A DNA stretch of 64,000 nucleotides from Verrucomicrobiota bacterium (GTDB taxonomy: Bacteria; Verrucomicrobiota; Kiritimatiellia; CAIQIC01). The position numbers were made by a program, and so were the translations under genes. The stretch spans positions 93,472 through 157,471 of the forward strand of contig SCQF01000041.1 in assembly GCA_004321905.1 (NCBI GenBank). The letters are read 5' to 3'. The stretch's first letter is position 1. The number at the start of each line of letters is the position of its first letter. The notes under the pieces were generated by a model. The model saw nothing but the letters and a program-made list of their open reading frames with translations. It made no database searches and was not told the DNA's origin. This document shows, piece after piece, positions 9,183 through 19,986 of the stretch.

Positions 9183-10802
9183 TCAATCAAGCGGGGCTTT
9201 TTCAAAATCGGAGGGTAGAAAGCCGCCGGTCGTGATGTTCTTGTCTTTTTGGTAGCGTTCGTAGAACCCGCGCCACTCTTTGCCGGAGTTGGGATATTCA
9301 TCAAAAACCTGGCCCTGACCGAGTACGCGCGGATCTTCCTGGGCCTTCAGCTCGACAAAAAGCTGTTGCTTGAGTTGCGCCATGCGTTCCTGAAATTCGG
9401 GACGCCCGGCCAGATTGTTCACGCAATCGCGATCTTGCACAAGATCATAGAGTTCCTCCTGCGGACGCTTGCCGAAGCACGCATCCCAGAAATGTTTTTG
9501 CTCTGGCACGGTGCGCGTCTTGAGGACCTCGGTCTTGGTCGGACTGCTGTCGGTATCCAGATAACCAGTTTCTGGATTACAACAGGGCCAGCGCGTCGGC
9601 TCAAAATTATGAAGATAGAGCAGGTTGTCCTTGACGATGCCACGCACGGGATAGCTTTCGTCGTGCGGGCGACCGGTGTCGTTGCGCTCCCGGCCGATGA
9701 TGACGTGATCGCGCACGGGATTCACCTGTCCGGCCTTGTCCGCGAAGAAAATGTCCGTGAGACTCCGCCCTGTCGGCGCGGCCATGCCGGTTTGCTCCCA
9801 GCGGAGGCGTGCCAACTCGACGAACGTCGGCGCGAAATCAATGAAACTCACATAGTCTTCCACGACGCGCCCCGGCCGGCGGATGCCGCGTTTCCACATT
9901 GCCGCCAGCGGGAGATGATTGGAGTCCTGATAGGTGTGGCCTTTGTCATGTGGAAACGGCATGCCGTTATCGCCGGTGACGATGACCAGGGTATTCTCCA
10001 GCCACCCGCGTTTTTCCAAATCCGCGAGCATCCGGCCCAAATGCCGATCAAAGTGTTCGACCTCGAACGCGTAGTCCAGCAGATCCTTGCGCACCGTCTC
10101 GTTGTCGGGCCAGCAGGCCGGTACGCGCTCAATCTCCGTCGTCTTTTTGCCGCCCTTGGCCACGCCCGACCCATATTCATAATCACGATGCGGCTCGATC
10201 GAGCCATACCAGAAACACCACGGCTGACCTGTGGGTGCGGCGTCGAGAAAATCGGCGAAGTTGGCGGCGTAATCGTTTGCGCTGATGCACGCGGTCGGCG
10301 GCGGTGCCTTGCGTTTCTGGAAGCGTTGCCCGGCCATCTCGCGCTTTTTACCAGTCGCGTCCAAACAACTACCCGGCGCCCAGCCTTTCTCGGTCATGCC
10401 CACAAAATAACCCAAGCCCGTCAGCGCCTCGGCGTAGGTCTTGAACTCCGGCGGGAAATAACAGTAGTGGTTGGCGGCGGCCTTGAGTTGCCACGGATTA
10501 CGACCCGTGAGTAGCGCCGCACGCGACGGCGCGCATTTGGCCGTCGGCGTATAGGCGTGCGTGAACAGGATTCCTTCGCGGGCGACGCGATCAAAATTTG
10601 GCGTTTTGACCCACTGGCACCCGTAGACGCCCGCGTGGCCAAAACCCCAGTCGTCGGCCAGCGCGAACAAAATGTTCGGGCGCGCGGCGGATTTGTTTTC
10701 CAAGCCCTGGAAAATCGCGTCCGCACTTTTTCCAAGCCTTGGAAAAACCGCCGCGCCAACTGCGCCGCAACCCGCCAGCTTCAAAAAATTCCGTCGCTTC
10801 AT
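9183..10802 (-). CDS. Exported sulfamidase-like sulfatase
   Basis: 539 residues; ATG 10802 follows AGGGGAAAA. Tat leader [11 protein letters not shown], then [17 protein letters not shown] with a possible cleavage site at SADA between the two palindromes. Landmarks are LADD near 50, C90-A-P-S-R, EKGWAPG in the GKW position, SIEPHRDY and [15 protein letters not shown]. The GDNGMPFP block and the [17 protein letters not shown] region resemble the heparan N-sulfatase (sulfamidase) branch, but the substrate is not certain. It ends 14 bases before the broken sulfatase starts. Confidence 0.92.
   Translation of the reverse strand: MKRRNFLKLAGCGAVGAAVFPRLGKSADAIFQGLENKSAARPNILFALADDWGFGHAGVYGCQWVKTPNFDRVAREGILFTHAYTPTAKCAPSRAALLTGRNPWQLKAAANHYCYFPPEFKTYAEALTGLGYFVGMTEKGWAPGSCLDATGKKREMAGQRFQKRKAPPPTACISANDYAANFADFLDAAPTGQPWCFWYGSIEPHRDYEYGSGVAKGGKKTTEIERVPACWPDNETVRKDLLDYAFEVEHFDRHLGRMLADLEKRGWLENTLVIVTGDNGMPFPHDKGHTYQDSNHLPLAAMWKRGIRRPGRVVEDYVSFIDFAPTFVELARLRWEQTGMAAPTGRSLTDIFFADKAGQVNPVRDHVIIGRERNDTGRPHDESYPVRGIVKDNLLYLHNFEPTRWPCCNPETGYLDTDSSPTKTEVLKTRTVPEQKHFWDACFGKRPQEELYDLVQDRDCVNNLAGRPEFQERMAQLKQQLFVELKAQEDPRVLGQGQVFDEYPNSGKEWRGFYERYQKDKNITTGGFLPSDFEKAPLD
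10698..10744. repeat. Palindrome pair, 32-bp pitch (leader of 9183-10802)
   Basis: Cores at 10698-10712 (one mismatch) and 10730-10744 (perfect). Confidence 0.9.
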
Positions 10803-10813
10803 TTTTTCCCCTT

Positions 10814-12409
10814 TCAGGGCCGACTGCGCTCCGCGTCACGCTGGCGCTCGAACAGCGCCTGCAACTCTTTGACTTTGTCAGGATACTCGTCGGCGAGATT
10901 TTTCGTTTCACTCAAATCGTCGGCGAGATTGACAAGGAATGGTGGCGGCGGGGCCGCTTTGGCGTGGTCGGTCTTGTTGGCATCCGCGTAGCTCGGACGC
11001 GCACCGCCCGCTTGAATGAGCTTCCAATTTCGCTGCCGGATCGCCATCGGGCCTTTCGTGCCGCCGTTGTGGGCAATGAAGGTGTCGCGGCCTGGCTTGT
11101 CGTGCGGCAGGCCCAGCAACGCCGGCAGCACATTGCAGCTATCAGGTGCGGCATCGCGGGGTAACGTTTGACCGGTCAACGCGGCAAAGGACGCCGTCAT
11201 ATCGAGCAGCGTGACTAGTTCAGTGCATTCACTACCAGGCGGAATATGACCGGGCCAGCGCGCGATGAGCGGCACGCGGTGGCCACCTTCCCAGAGGCTG
11301 CCCTTGTAGCCGCGCAGTACGCCATTGCACGGGTGCGAAAAGCAGACCGCATCGTCATAGCCGCTACCACTCACGTCGTGGTAGCCATCATCCATGATGC
11401 CGCCGTTGTCACTGCTGAAAACGACCAGCGTATGGTCGGTGAGTTTCAACCGTTCCAGTGTGGCAAGCACTTCGCCGACGGCGACGTCGAGTTCCACAAT
11501 CGAATCGCCGCGCGTCCCGCACTGGCTCTGGCCATGGTGGCGCGGATTCGGTGCGCGCGGGACGTGGATGTTGTGCGTGGCGAGGTAAAGGAAGAACGGC
11601 TTGTCCTTGTTCTGCTCGATAAACGTGCACGCCTTCTGCCGGAACGTATCGGCAATGTCCTCGTCCTTCCAGCGGGCCGACTGGCCGCCGCTCATCCAGC
11701 CGATGCGCCCGATGCCGTTGATGATCGTATTGTCGTGACCGTGGGAGTGTTTGAGTTTCAGCAGTGCTGGATTCTCCTTGCCCGTCGGCTCGTTGCCAAT
11801 CTTATGTGCATAGCTGACCGCAATCGGATCATTCGGGTCGAGACCAACGACGTTGTGGTTTTCGATGAACACGCACGGCACACGGTCGCCGGTCGCCGGG
11901 AAAAAAAAGGCGTAATCAAAGCCGACCTCCAGCGGGCCCGGCTTGATGCCATCGTTCCAATCCGGCCCACTTTCATTGCCGAGGCCGAGGTGCCACTTGC
12001 CGACGATACCCGTCGTGTAGCCGGCTTGTTTGAGCATCGCAGGCAGCGTGACCGAACCGGGCTTGATGGAGAGCGCCGCATCACCGGCCATGATCGCCGA
12101 GCCGCCCTGTTGCCGCCACGAATACGCGCCGGTCAGCAGCGCCCGCCGCGAGGGCGAGCAGGTGGAGGCTGGCGAATGCGCGTCGGTGAACCGCCGACCT
12201 TCGCGCGCGAGCCGGTCGAGCACCGGCGTCTGCACCCGTTTCGCGCCGTAGCAGGAAAGATCACCATAGCCGATGTCATCAGCGAGGATGAAAACAATAT
12301 TGGGTTTGGATTTTTCCAAGGCTTGAAAACCGGCATCAGCACTTTTCCCAAGCCTTGGAAAAGCCAGTATACCCAGTCCGGCCATTTTCAAAAATTCACG
12401 GCGTTGCAT
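10814..12409 (-). CDS. Exported arylsulfatase-like sulfatase
   Basis: About 531 residues. ATG 12409 is preferred over an in-frame TTG six codons upstream because AAAGGAAAAATCT directly precedes it and the Tat motif [10 protein letters not shown] follows. Landmarks are LADD near 43, C84-[19 protein letters not shown] and SSDNGG, then a WEGGHRVPL block. The leader encodes FPRLGK and FQALEK from the palindrome pair, with SADAG between. No extra domain. Twelve bases separate its stop from the next gene's start codon, which implies co-transcription. Confidence 0.92.
   Translation of the reverse strand: MQRREFLKMAGLGILAFPRLGKSADAGFQALEKSKPNIVFILADDIGYGDLSCYGAKRVQTPVLDRLAREGRRFTDAHSPASTCSPSRRALLTGAYSWRQQGGSAIMAGDAALSIKPGSVTLPAMLKQAGYTTGIVGKWHLGLGNESGPDWNDGIKPGPLEVGFDYAFFFPATGDRVPCVFIENHNVVGLDPNDPIAVSYAHKIGNEPTGKENPALLKLKHSHGHDNTIINGIGRIGWMSGGQSARWKDEDIADTFRQKACTFIEQNKDKPFFLYLATHNIHVPRAPNPRHHGQSQCGTRGDSIVELDVAVGEVLATLERLKLTDHTLVVFSSDNGGIMDDGYHDVSGSGYDDAVCFSHPCNGVLRGYKGSLWEGGHRVPLIARWPGHIPPGSECTELVTLLDMTASFAALTGQTLPRDAAPDSCNVLPALLGLPHDKPGRDTFIAHNGGTKGPMAIRQRNWKLIQAGGARPSYADANKTDHAKAAPPPPFLVNLADDLSETKNLADEYPDKVKELQALFERQRDAERSRP
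12314..12360. repeat. Palindrome pair, 32-bp pitch (leader of 10814-12409)
   Basis: Cores at 12314-12328 and 12346-12360. Each has arm changes, yet the pitch and the encoded peptides (FQALEK, FPRLGK) are kept. Confidence 0.85.
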
Positions 12410-12466
12410 AGATTTTTCCTTTACCAATTACCGCGGTTGCGTTCCAGCATACGGATATGATTGGAA

Positions 12467-13873
12467 TCAGGACGTGTTTTTCCCATGGCGTTTGCCGGCG
12501 GGTGTGTCGGGCCAGAGCGGGTTCGGAACGTGCTCGCGTTGCATGAGTGCGGTGAGCTGCTGCGCAAGGTCGGCGTGTTCGGCGGCGACGTCATGTGCTT
12601 CTGCGTTGTCGCGTGAAAGATCATATAGCTCAAGCGGCTTATCGGGGCCGTTGCGCACGGCCTTCCAGTTGCCGACGCGTACGCTTTGGATAAATTTGCC
12701 CTCATGTAGTTCCCAATAAAGAAATTCACGGGCGATGGTTTTACCTTCGAGCATTGCCGGCAAGACGGAAAGGCCGTCGCTTTTTACGTTCGTTGGCAAG
12801 GGCTGGCCCAGCAATGCGGCGCAAGTCGGGAGGAAATCATAGAACGCCCACTGCGTCGCATTGGTGGTGCCGGCCGGGATGTGGCCGGGCCAGCGGCAGA
12901 GCATCGGCACACGCAAACCGCCCTCATACATCGTGCGTTTGCCGCCGCGGAACGGCCCATTGCTCTGGAACAATTGCAACACTTGCGGATTATCCGCCCC
13001 TTGATCGCTGCTGAAGATGACCAGCGTCTGCTCGTCGAGTTTCAGTTCCTTGAGCAGCGTGAACAGTTCGCCACACGTGGCATCCATACGCGTAATCATT
13101 GCCGCATATTTTTTCATTGGCTCGGGCCATGACTCGTGGGCGTACGCGCCAAGATCGGGCACTTGGAGATTCGTATGCGGAATGGTGAATGGCACATAGA
13201 GGAAAAACGGCTGTTGAGCGTGCGCGCGAACCCACGTGAACATCTCGCCGGCGATAAGATCATGCGAGTAGGTCTTGCCGTCGAGCGCCACACGCTCTTG
13301 ATTGTGCCAAAGGTGGTTAGGATAGTAGTTGTGCGCCTGTCGCTGGCAGTTGTAGCCAAAAAATTCGTCAAAGCCCATTTTATCCGGCGCGCCGCTACTG
13401 CCCACAAACCCGAGACCCCACTTCCCGAACATCGCCGTCGCGTAGCCAGCCTGCTTGAAAAGATGCGCGACCGTGAACGTGCCCGCGGGTAACGGTTCCT
13501 GGCCTTCCGGTTTAAGCTCGCGGTTCGCACGAATTGGGGCGTGACCAATATGCAGGCCGGTCATCAGCGCGCAACGCGTCGGCGCGCAAACCGAGGTGCC
13601 CGCGTAGGCTTGGGTGAAACGCAAGCCTTCGCGCGCCATACGGTCGAGGTTGGGTGTTTTGATTTTCTGTTGCCCATAACAGCCGATGTCGCCGTAACCG
13701 AGGTCGTCGCACAACAAAAAAATCACGTTGGGTCGCGACTTCGTGTCCAGCGCAGCCTTTGCGGAGCTGGATTCCAAGCCTTGGAAAACAGTCGCGCCAC
13801 TTTTTCCAAGCCCGGGAAAGGCCAACGCACCCAGGCCGGCAAGTTTCAGGAAATTACGTCGTGTTGAACTCAT
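12467..13873 (-). CDS. Exported arylsulfatase-like sulfatase
   Basis: 468 residues, the shortest intact sulfatase here. ATG 13873 follows GGAGAAACA and overlaps the TGA of the upstream remnant as ATGA, so translation may be coupled. Leader [16 protein letters not shown], then FPGLGK and FQGLES. Landmarks are LCDD near 56, C96-A-P-T-R, FGKWGLG (histidine replaced by glycine), TIPHTNLQVP and SSDQGAD. GKWGLG with HAPIRANRE is a recurrent variant among arylsulfatases, so loss of function is not implied. Confidence 0.92.
   Translation of the reverse strand: MSSTRRNFLKLAGLGALAFPGLGKSGATVFQGLESSSAKAALDTKSRPNVIFLLCDDLGYGDIGCYGQQKIKTPNLDRMAREGLRFTQAYAGTSVCAPTRCALMTGLHIGHAPIRANRELKPEGQEPLPAGTFTVAHLFKQAGYATAMFGKWGLGFVGSSGAPDKMGFDEFFGYNCQRQAHNYYPNHLWHNQERVALDGKTYSHDLIAGEMFTWVRAHAQQPFFLYVPFTIPHTNLQVPDLGAYAHESWPEPMKKYAAMITRMDATCGELFTLLKELKLDEQTLVIFSSDQGADNPQVLQLFQSNGPFRGGKRTMYEGGLRVPMLCRWPGHIPAGTTNATQWAFYDFLPTCAALLGQPLPTNVKSDGLSVLPAMLEGKTIAREFLYWELHEGKFIQSVRVGNWKAVRNGPDKPLELYDLSRDNAEAHDVAAEHADLAQQLTALMQREHVPNPLWPDTPAGKRHGKNTS
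13772..13818. repeat. Palindrome pair, 32-bp pitch (leader of 12467-13873)
   Basis: Cores at 13772-13786 (perfect) and 13804-13818 (one arm change, CGGGAA). Confidence 0.88.
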
Positions 13874-14265
13874 TGTTTCTCCGATTGCTGATTACTTTTA
13901 GGTTTGTGTTTTTTAGAAGGCGGCGGCAGGGCCGCGGGATATTGCCCCTGATCGTTGGTATCTTTGATCCACTGTTCCTGCACAGTACGCAGTCGCTTTA
14001 GCGTTTCCTGATGCTCCGGCATTTTGACCAAATTATGGATTTCCCAGGGATCAGACTGCAAGTCATAAAGTTCTTCGTCCGGCATTCGCGGCTGATAGAG
14101 CAATTCCTGCGTCAGTGTGAGCTTGCCCTCGCAAACAAAATTCCGAGCGGTCTTGCCGGTGCCTTTGAAGCCGCAAGCGGCGGGCAAATTCTTGATGTTG
14201 GCCGTGCCGTAGCCCGCCGTTGCCACGCCCAATCCGGCTGATTTCAAGAACTCGCGCCGCGTACT
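13870..14265 (-). pseudogene. Sulfatase remnant: Tat leader fused to C-terminal tail
   Basis: About 131 residues from ATG 14265; an earlier in-frame ATG at 14298 would add 11 residues before the Tat motif. The N-terminus STRREFLKSAGLGVATAG is a twin-arginine leader without a palindrome. It runs within about 50 residues into the typical sulfatase tail block (PDEELYDLQSDPWEIHNLVK) and a lysine-rich end. The metal-binding and formylglycine motifs are absent, so it cannot be an active sulfatase. The reading frame is intact, meaning an in-frame internal deletion. It overlaps the next start by ATGA and could still matter for translational coupling. Confidence 0.85.
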
Positions 14266-14357
14266 CATCAACAACACGCTTTCATCGGTTCTTCGCATAA
14301 CGAATGAACGCCACGCTTATTGCACCGCGCTCTTCATGCCGCAAGTGTTGGCACCGC

Positions 14358-15908
14358 TTATGGCCGGGTGTGATCATTTGTTCTGGCTTGCTTCAGCAAT
14401 GTGGTCAAACGTTGCACAACATCGGGATGCTGCTCCCACAGATTTTTGGTCTCGGCAGGATCCGCGGCCAGATTGAAAAGTTGATTCTGGTTTTCAGGAT
14501 CGGCTTTAATTTTTTTGGCCTGCTTGCCCTTTTTATGGGTCTCTTCTTCCAGGGCCGGATTGCGTTCGATCAATTTCCAATCGCCCTGCCGGATCGCAAA
14601 AATACCATGTGCGGAATCGAGCACTACGCAGTCGCGCACCATCGTTTTCGCGTCGCCTTGCCAGGCGGCCAACGCGTTGCAGCTGTCTTCGCCCGCGCCC
14701 GCGGGCAACTTCTGCCCCAATACCGCCGCACACGTGGCCAACACATCGGTGTGGCAGAGTAGGGTGTCGCTCTCCGTGCCCGCCGGAACGTGCCCCGCCC
14801 AGCGCACGATATACGGCACGCGGAAGCCGCCTTCATAGATGCTGTGCTTGCGACCGCGCAGCGCGCCGCAGATTGCGTGGCCGGCCTGCTTCGCCTGCCA
14901 TTGCGCAGCCAAGCGTTCGTTTTCCGCCACTACGCCGCCGTTATCGCTGGTGAACAGAATGAGCGTATTGTCCAGCAATCCGGCTTTTTCCAGTGCCGCG
15001 CGAATTTGGCCAATGTGCGTATCGAGTTCTTGAATGAAATCGCCGTAGGGACCACACGCGCTCGTCCCCAGAAACGGTGCCGAAGGTGTGATGTCGTTGT
15101 GCGGAATGTTCGTGGCAAAGTAGAGGAAGAACGGTTTGTCTTTGGAGCTCTCGATGAATTCCACGGCCTTGTGTGCGATGTCGCCGGCGACGTGGTCGAG
15201 TTTGTATTCGGCGTCGGGGCTCCACGGTTTGATGTCGGAGCGCCCGACCATCTCCACCTTGTCGCCCGGTTTACGGCCCATAAAACGATGATTCTCAATG
15301 TAGATTCGCGGCTGATTACCGGCGTTTGCGGCCAGGCCGTAGAAATAATCGAAGCCCGCCTCGCACGGCCCGGGTTTGATCTCTTCCTGGCTCCAGTCAT
15401 AGCGATCCGCAATCCGGCCCTGCCATTCACCAAAGCCGAGATGCCATTTACCGACGGCGCCCGTGGTGTAGCCGGCTTGCTTGAATAGTTTGGGGAGCGT
15501 GAGCCGATCCTCTTCAAACAGCAGCGGCCCGCTGGGCGCCAGCACGCCTGTCGCGGGATGCCGCGGATTACGCCAGAAATAACGTCCAGAAAGCAAACCA
15601 TAGCGCGTCGGCGAGCAGACCGAACCCGGCGTGTAGGCGTTGGTGAAACGCCGGCCTTCGCGCGCGAGGCGATCCATGTTCGGCGTCTTAATTTTCGTCG
15701 CGCCATAGCACCCGACGTCGCCGTAACCGAGGTCGTCGGCGAGAATCAACACCACATTGGGTTTCTTCTTGTCCGGCGTAGCTCCGGCGGCGCCGGATTC
15801 CAAGCCTTGGAAACTGGCTTCAGCGCTTTTTCCAACCCTTGGAAAAAGCACTGCGCCCACCGCGCCCAAACCCGCCAGTTTCAAAAAATCACGACGTACG
15901 GTGTTCAT
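14358..15908 (-). CDS. Exported arylsulfatase-like sulfatase
   Basis: 516 residues; ATG 15908 follows AGAGGAACC and overlaps the previous gene's stop as ATGA. Leader [17 protein letters not shown], then FPRVGK-SAEAS-FQGLES. Landmarks are LADD near 57, C98-S-P-T-R, VGKWHLGFG, NIPHNDI and TSDNGG, with a YEGGFRVPYIVRW substrate-side block. It is close in layout to the 10814-12409 protein (both have a long GKWHLGxG insert with KPGP). C-terminal lysine-rich stretch near the end. Substrate unknown. Confidence 0.92.
   Translation of the reverse strand: MNTVRRDFLKLAGLGAVGAVLFPRVGKSAEASFQGLESGAAGATPDKKKPNVVLILADDLGYGDVGCYGATKIKTPNMDRLAREGRRFTNAYTPGSVCSPTRYGLLSGRYFWRNPRHPATGVLAPSGPLLFEEDRLTLPKLFKQAGYTTGAVGKWHLGFGEWQGRIADRYDWSQEEIKPGPCEAGFDYFYGLAANAGNQPRIYIENHRFMGRKPGDKVEMVGRSDIKPWSPDAEYKLDHVAGDIAHKAVEFIESSKDKPFFLYFATNIPHNDITPSAPFLGTSACGPYGDFIQELDTHIGQIRAALEKAGLLDNTLILFTSDNGGVVAENERLAAQWQAKQAGHAICGALRGRKHSIYEGGFRVPYIVRWAGHVPAGTESDTLLCHTDVLATCAAVLGQKLPAGAGEDSCNALAAWQGDAKTMVRDCVVLDSAHGIFAIRQGDWKLIERNPALEEETHKKGKQAKKIKADPENQNQLFNLAADPAETKNLWEQHPDVVQRLTTLLKQARTNDHTRP
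15798..15844. repeat. Palindrome pair, 32-bp pitch (leader of 14358-15908)
   Basis: Cores at 15798-15812 and 15830-15844, both with perfect arms. Confidence 0.9.
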
Positions 15909-17425
15909 GGGTTGGTTCCTCTTGGCACGCGGTGTGGCGATTGCACCTTGGCCTTCGGCGTGGTCGGAATACTGTCGCCACTGCGCACATCATAACCCCA
16001 CCCATCGAGATAAGCCTGTGGATCGCGGAAGTCGTCGCCGATTTTTTTCAATTCCGTCTGCAAACGCGCTTCGAGTTCCCGCTGTAAAGCAGCGTGCTCC
16101 GGCTTGTTCACGAGGTTATTCATCTGGTTCGGATCCTCTTCGTCATCGAACAGCAGCCACGGCCCCGCAAGGCTGCGGACATAGGTGTAACGCCTGGTGC
16201 GAATCGCCCGATAGGCCTTATTGTCGGCTTGGGCCACGACGGCGAAGGGCGCGACGCCCATATAGAGCGCGGCATGATCGGCGGATGCCCGCGGATCATG
16301 CACGAGTTGGGAGAAATCGCAGCCTTCCGCCGTCGGCGGCAGTGGCACACCGGCCAGACCGATCACGGTGGCGAAAATATCCGGGGTTGTCAGCGGCGTC
16401 GGTTCAACGCGCCCGGTCGCACCGTGCGCCGCCGGGAAGCGCAGCAGGAACGGCACATGCGCGGATTCGTCCCATGGCACCTGCTTCTGCGCCGGCGTAA
16501 CGCCATGCGCACCGAGCATCTCGCCATGGTCGGAGGTGAAAATAAAAATAGTATTTTGCGCCAGACCCGTTTCATTTAGCGTCGCCACCAAATCGCCGAT
16601 GTATTGATCCAACGCGGTGCAATAGGCGTAATAGTCTTGGGCAAAGCGTCGCGCCTTCTGCTGCATGACTGCGGGCACATTGGGCGGTAGTTGGATTTTC
16701 TCCTCAGGATAGAGCGCCCGATATTCCGGCGGGGCCATCTGCCGCGGAATGGGATAATGCGGCGAGCTGTAACTGACGAACAACACGAACGGCTGACCGG
16801 ACGCCGTATGTGCGCGCAGATAATCCTGCGCGTCCTTGGTCTGCGCGCAGGCATCAAAACCCAGCCAATATTTTTTCGCTGACGAATTATCAGCATAGTA
16901 GTGCGAATGGAGATAGTCGTGGTCGCACTCCGCCGCCTTCCAATAGTCCCAGCCCTGCCGCCGCTCCGGCGGGATGAAGGCTTCGCGCCCATGCCCATCG
17001 AGATGCCATTTGCCGATGTAGGCCGTCGCATATCCCGCCTGTTTGAACACCTCGGCGATGCACACCTCTTCGGATGGCAGATAGGCGTCGTTGATAAACA
17101 TGCCCGTCGAAGTCGGGAAACGGCCCGTCATCAGCGCCGCGCGATACGGCGTGCAAACCGGGCAGGCCGAAACCACGTTGCAAAAATTGAGCGACTCTTT
17201 GGCCAGCCGATCCAAATTCGGCGTTTTGACGTTGGGGTCGCCGTTGTAGCCGGTGGCTTTTGCGCGCCATTGATCGGCCAGCACAAACACGATATTCGGT
17301 TTGGTCGCGGCAGATTTTTCCAAGGCTTGGAGAGTGGATTCGGCACTTTTTCCAAACCTTGGAAAAGCCACGGCGCCCGCCGCGCTCAAACCGGCGAGTT
17401 TCAAAAAATCGCGTCGCTTGATCAT
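15905..17425 (-). CDS. Exported sulfatase, ADQ/CTPYR type
   Basis: 506 residues; ATG 17425 with a weak GAAAAGACA upstream. Leader [19 protein letters not shown], then FPRFGK-SAEST-LQALEK. The metal pair reads LADQ (50-52), with glutamine in place of the second aspartate, a known variant in several sulfatase branches. Formylglycine site C91-T-P-Y-R, IGKWHLDGHG, YSSPHYPIP and TSDHGEMLGAHG follow. The ADQ, SDHGEMLGAHG and C-terminal DEEDPNQMNNL blocks set it apart from the arylsulfatase-A-like neighbours. Overlaps the next start as ATGA. Confidence 0.92.
   Translation of the reverse strand: MIKRRDFLKLAGLSAAGAVAFPRFGKSAESTLQALEKSAATKPNIVFVLADQWRAKATGYNGDPNVKTPNLDRLAKESLNFCNVVSACPVCTPYRAALMTGRFPTSTGMFINDAYLPSEEVCIAEVFKQAGYATAYIGKWHLDGHGREAFIPPERRQGWDYWKAAECDHDYLHSHYYADNSSAKKYWLGFDACAQTKDAQDYLRAHTASGQPFVLFVSYSSPHYPIPRQMAPPEYRALYPEEKIQLPPNVPAVMQQKARRFAQDYYAYCTALDQYIGDLVATLNETGLAQNTIFIFTSDHGEMLGAHGVTPAQKQVPWDESAHVPFLLRFPAAHGATGRVEPTPLTTPDIFATVIGLAGVPLPPTAEGCDFSQLVHDPRASADHAALYMGVAPFAVVAQADNKAYRAIRTRRYTYVRSLAGPWLLFDDEEDPNQMNNLVNKPEHAALQRELEARLQTELKKIGDDFRDPQAYLDGWGYDVRSGDSIPTTPKAKVQSPHRVPRGTNP
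17318..17364. repeat. Palindrome pair, 32-bp pitch (leader of 15905-17425)
   Basis: Cores at 17318-17332 (last base changed) and 17350-17364 (perfect). The encoded second peptide has drifted to LQALE. Confidence 0.88.
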
Positions 17426-17435
17426 TTTTGTCTTT

Positions 17436-18458
17436 TCACGGTTGATTCGGGTCTTTGAGTTTTTCGATGAGATAGGCTACGGGCGTGGCGTGCTTCACGC
17501 TGGGCGCTCCGGGGTAGACCAGTTCACAATCCACACCAAGTTCTTTGCAACGTTCCTGCAACTTCACGCCGAAATTGGCGGTATGTGTCGGGTCTTTTTG
17601 GTCTTGGCCGAGCGCAGGCGGGGTAACGTAATGAAGATAGACCGGTGGGTCGTCGGCGCTTAGGAGCGCGTACGGCGAATATTCGGCAATCCAAGGCATA
17701 ATTTTTTTGCGATTGGCAAGGAATTCATCAAATGAGGACTGATGTTTTTGCTTGTTGCCGGTGAAGCCGAAAGCATGGCCCCCGTAGCGGCTATTAGGCG
17801 TCCACTCCTTCATTTGTTGTGGGTCGAGGGTCGTCTGTGGGACTTCGACCGCGACGCACCAGAGTCGTGTGGATTTGCGCTGGACCGGGTCGGAACTCGT
17901 CGGATCAGCAAGGTCGGGGTGAAAGGCGAGCCATAAACTAGAGCACGCGCCGGCCGAGTTGCCGCAGGCACCGATGCGCTTTTCATCAATATTCCACTCC
18001 GTCGCCTTGCTGCGAACAAATTGCAAGGCGCGCGCGGCATCTGTGAGTGGGCCTTTGACCGGTGGTACGATTTTGTCGGCCGTCGCCTCCGGGATGAAAC
18101 GGTATTCAATCGAAATCACCGAAATGCCGTTCTTCAGTAGCTTCTGCAAGAAAGCGCCACCGAGGAAGGTTCGATTACCGGCTATCCAGCCACCACCATG
18201 AATGTAGAACACCAGCGGGGTGGGTTCGTTGGACTCGGCCTTCCAGAAAGTGAGCACTTGTTTGGGATGCTTGCCATAGGCGATCTCTTCCAGCGTTGCC
18301 TTTGGCAGCGCCGGTGGCGCAGGCTTGGCGGATCGTTTTTCCGCTGGCGCTTGGTCGGCACACCAGCCGGATAACGATAGCATGATCGTGAACATTCCGG
18401 TCACCATCCAACGGGTGATTTCCTGCTGCTTCACAAAATAACGTCGTTTGATTGCCAT
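17436..18458 (-). CDS. Exported alpha/beta-hydrolase esterase (BD-FAE/HSL-like)
   Basis: 340 residues. An N-terminal export signal (hydrophobic 18-32) is preceded by KRRYFVKQQ, which echoes the KRRDFLKL leaders of the sulfatases. The fold is the lipase/esterase family: oxyanion motif HGGGW (87-91), nucleophile elbow G-N-S168-A-G and a late histidine in PSVKHATP. Such enzymes remove acetyl or other acyl groups from polysaccharides, a fitting partner for the sulfatases; the real substrate is not visible. Start ATG 18458 follows AGAGGATTAACG. It lies two bases beyond the stop of the upstream sulfatase, within the same run. Confidence 0.85.
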   Translation of the reverse strand: MAIKRRYFVKQQEITRWMVTGMFTIMLSLSGWCADQAPAEKRSAKPAPPALPKATLEEIAYGKHPKQVLTFWKAESNEPTPLVFYIHGGGWIAGNRTFLGGAFLQKLLKNGISVISIEYRFIPEATADKIVPPVKGPLTDAARALQFVRSKATEWNIDEKRIGACGNSAGACSSLWLAFHPDLADPTSSDPVQRKSTRLWCVAVEVPQTTLDPQQMKEWTPNSRYGGHAFGFTGNKQKHQSSFDEFLANRKKIMPWIAEYSPYALLSADDPPVYLHYVTPPALGQDQKDPTHTANFGVKLQERCKELGVDCELVYPGAPSVKHATPVAYLIEKLKDPNQP

Positions 18459-18460
18459 CG

Positions 18461-19969
<1,509 letters not shown>

Positions 19970-19986
19970 CACGGTTCCGCCCCGTT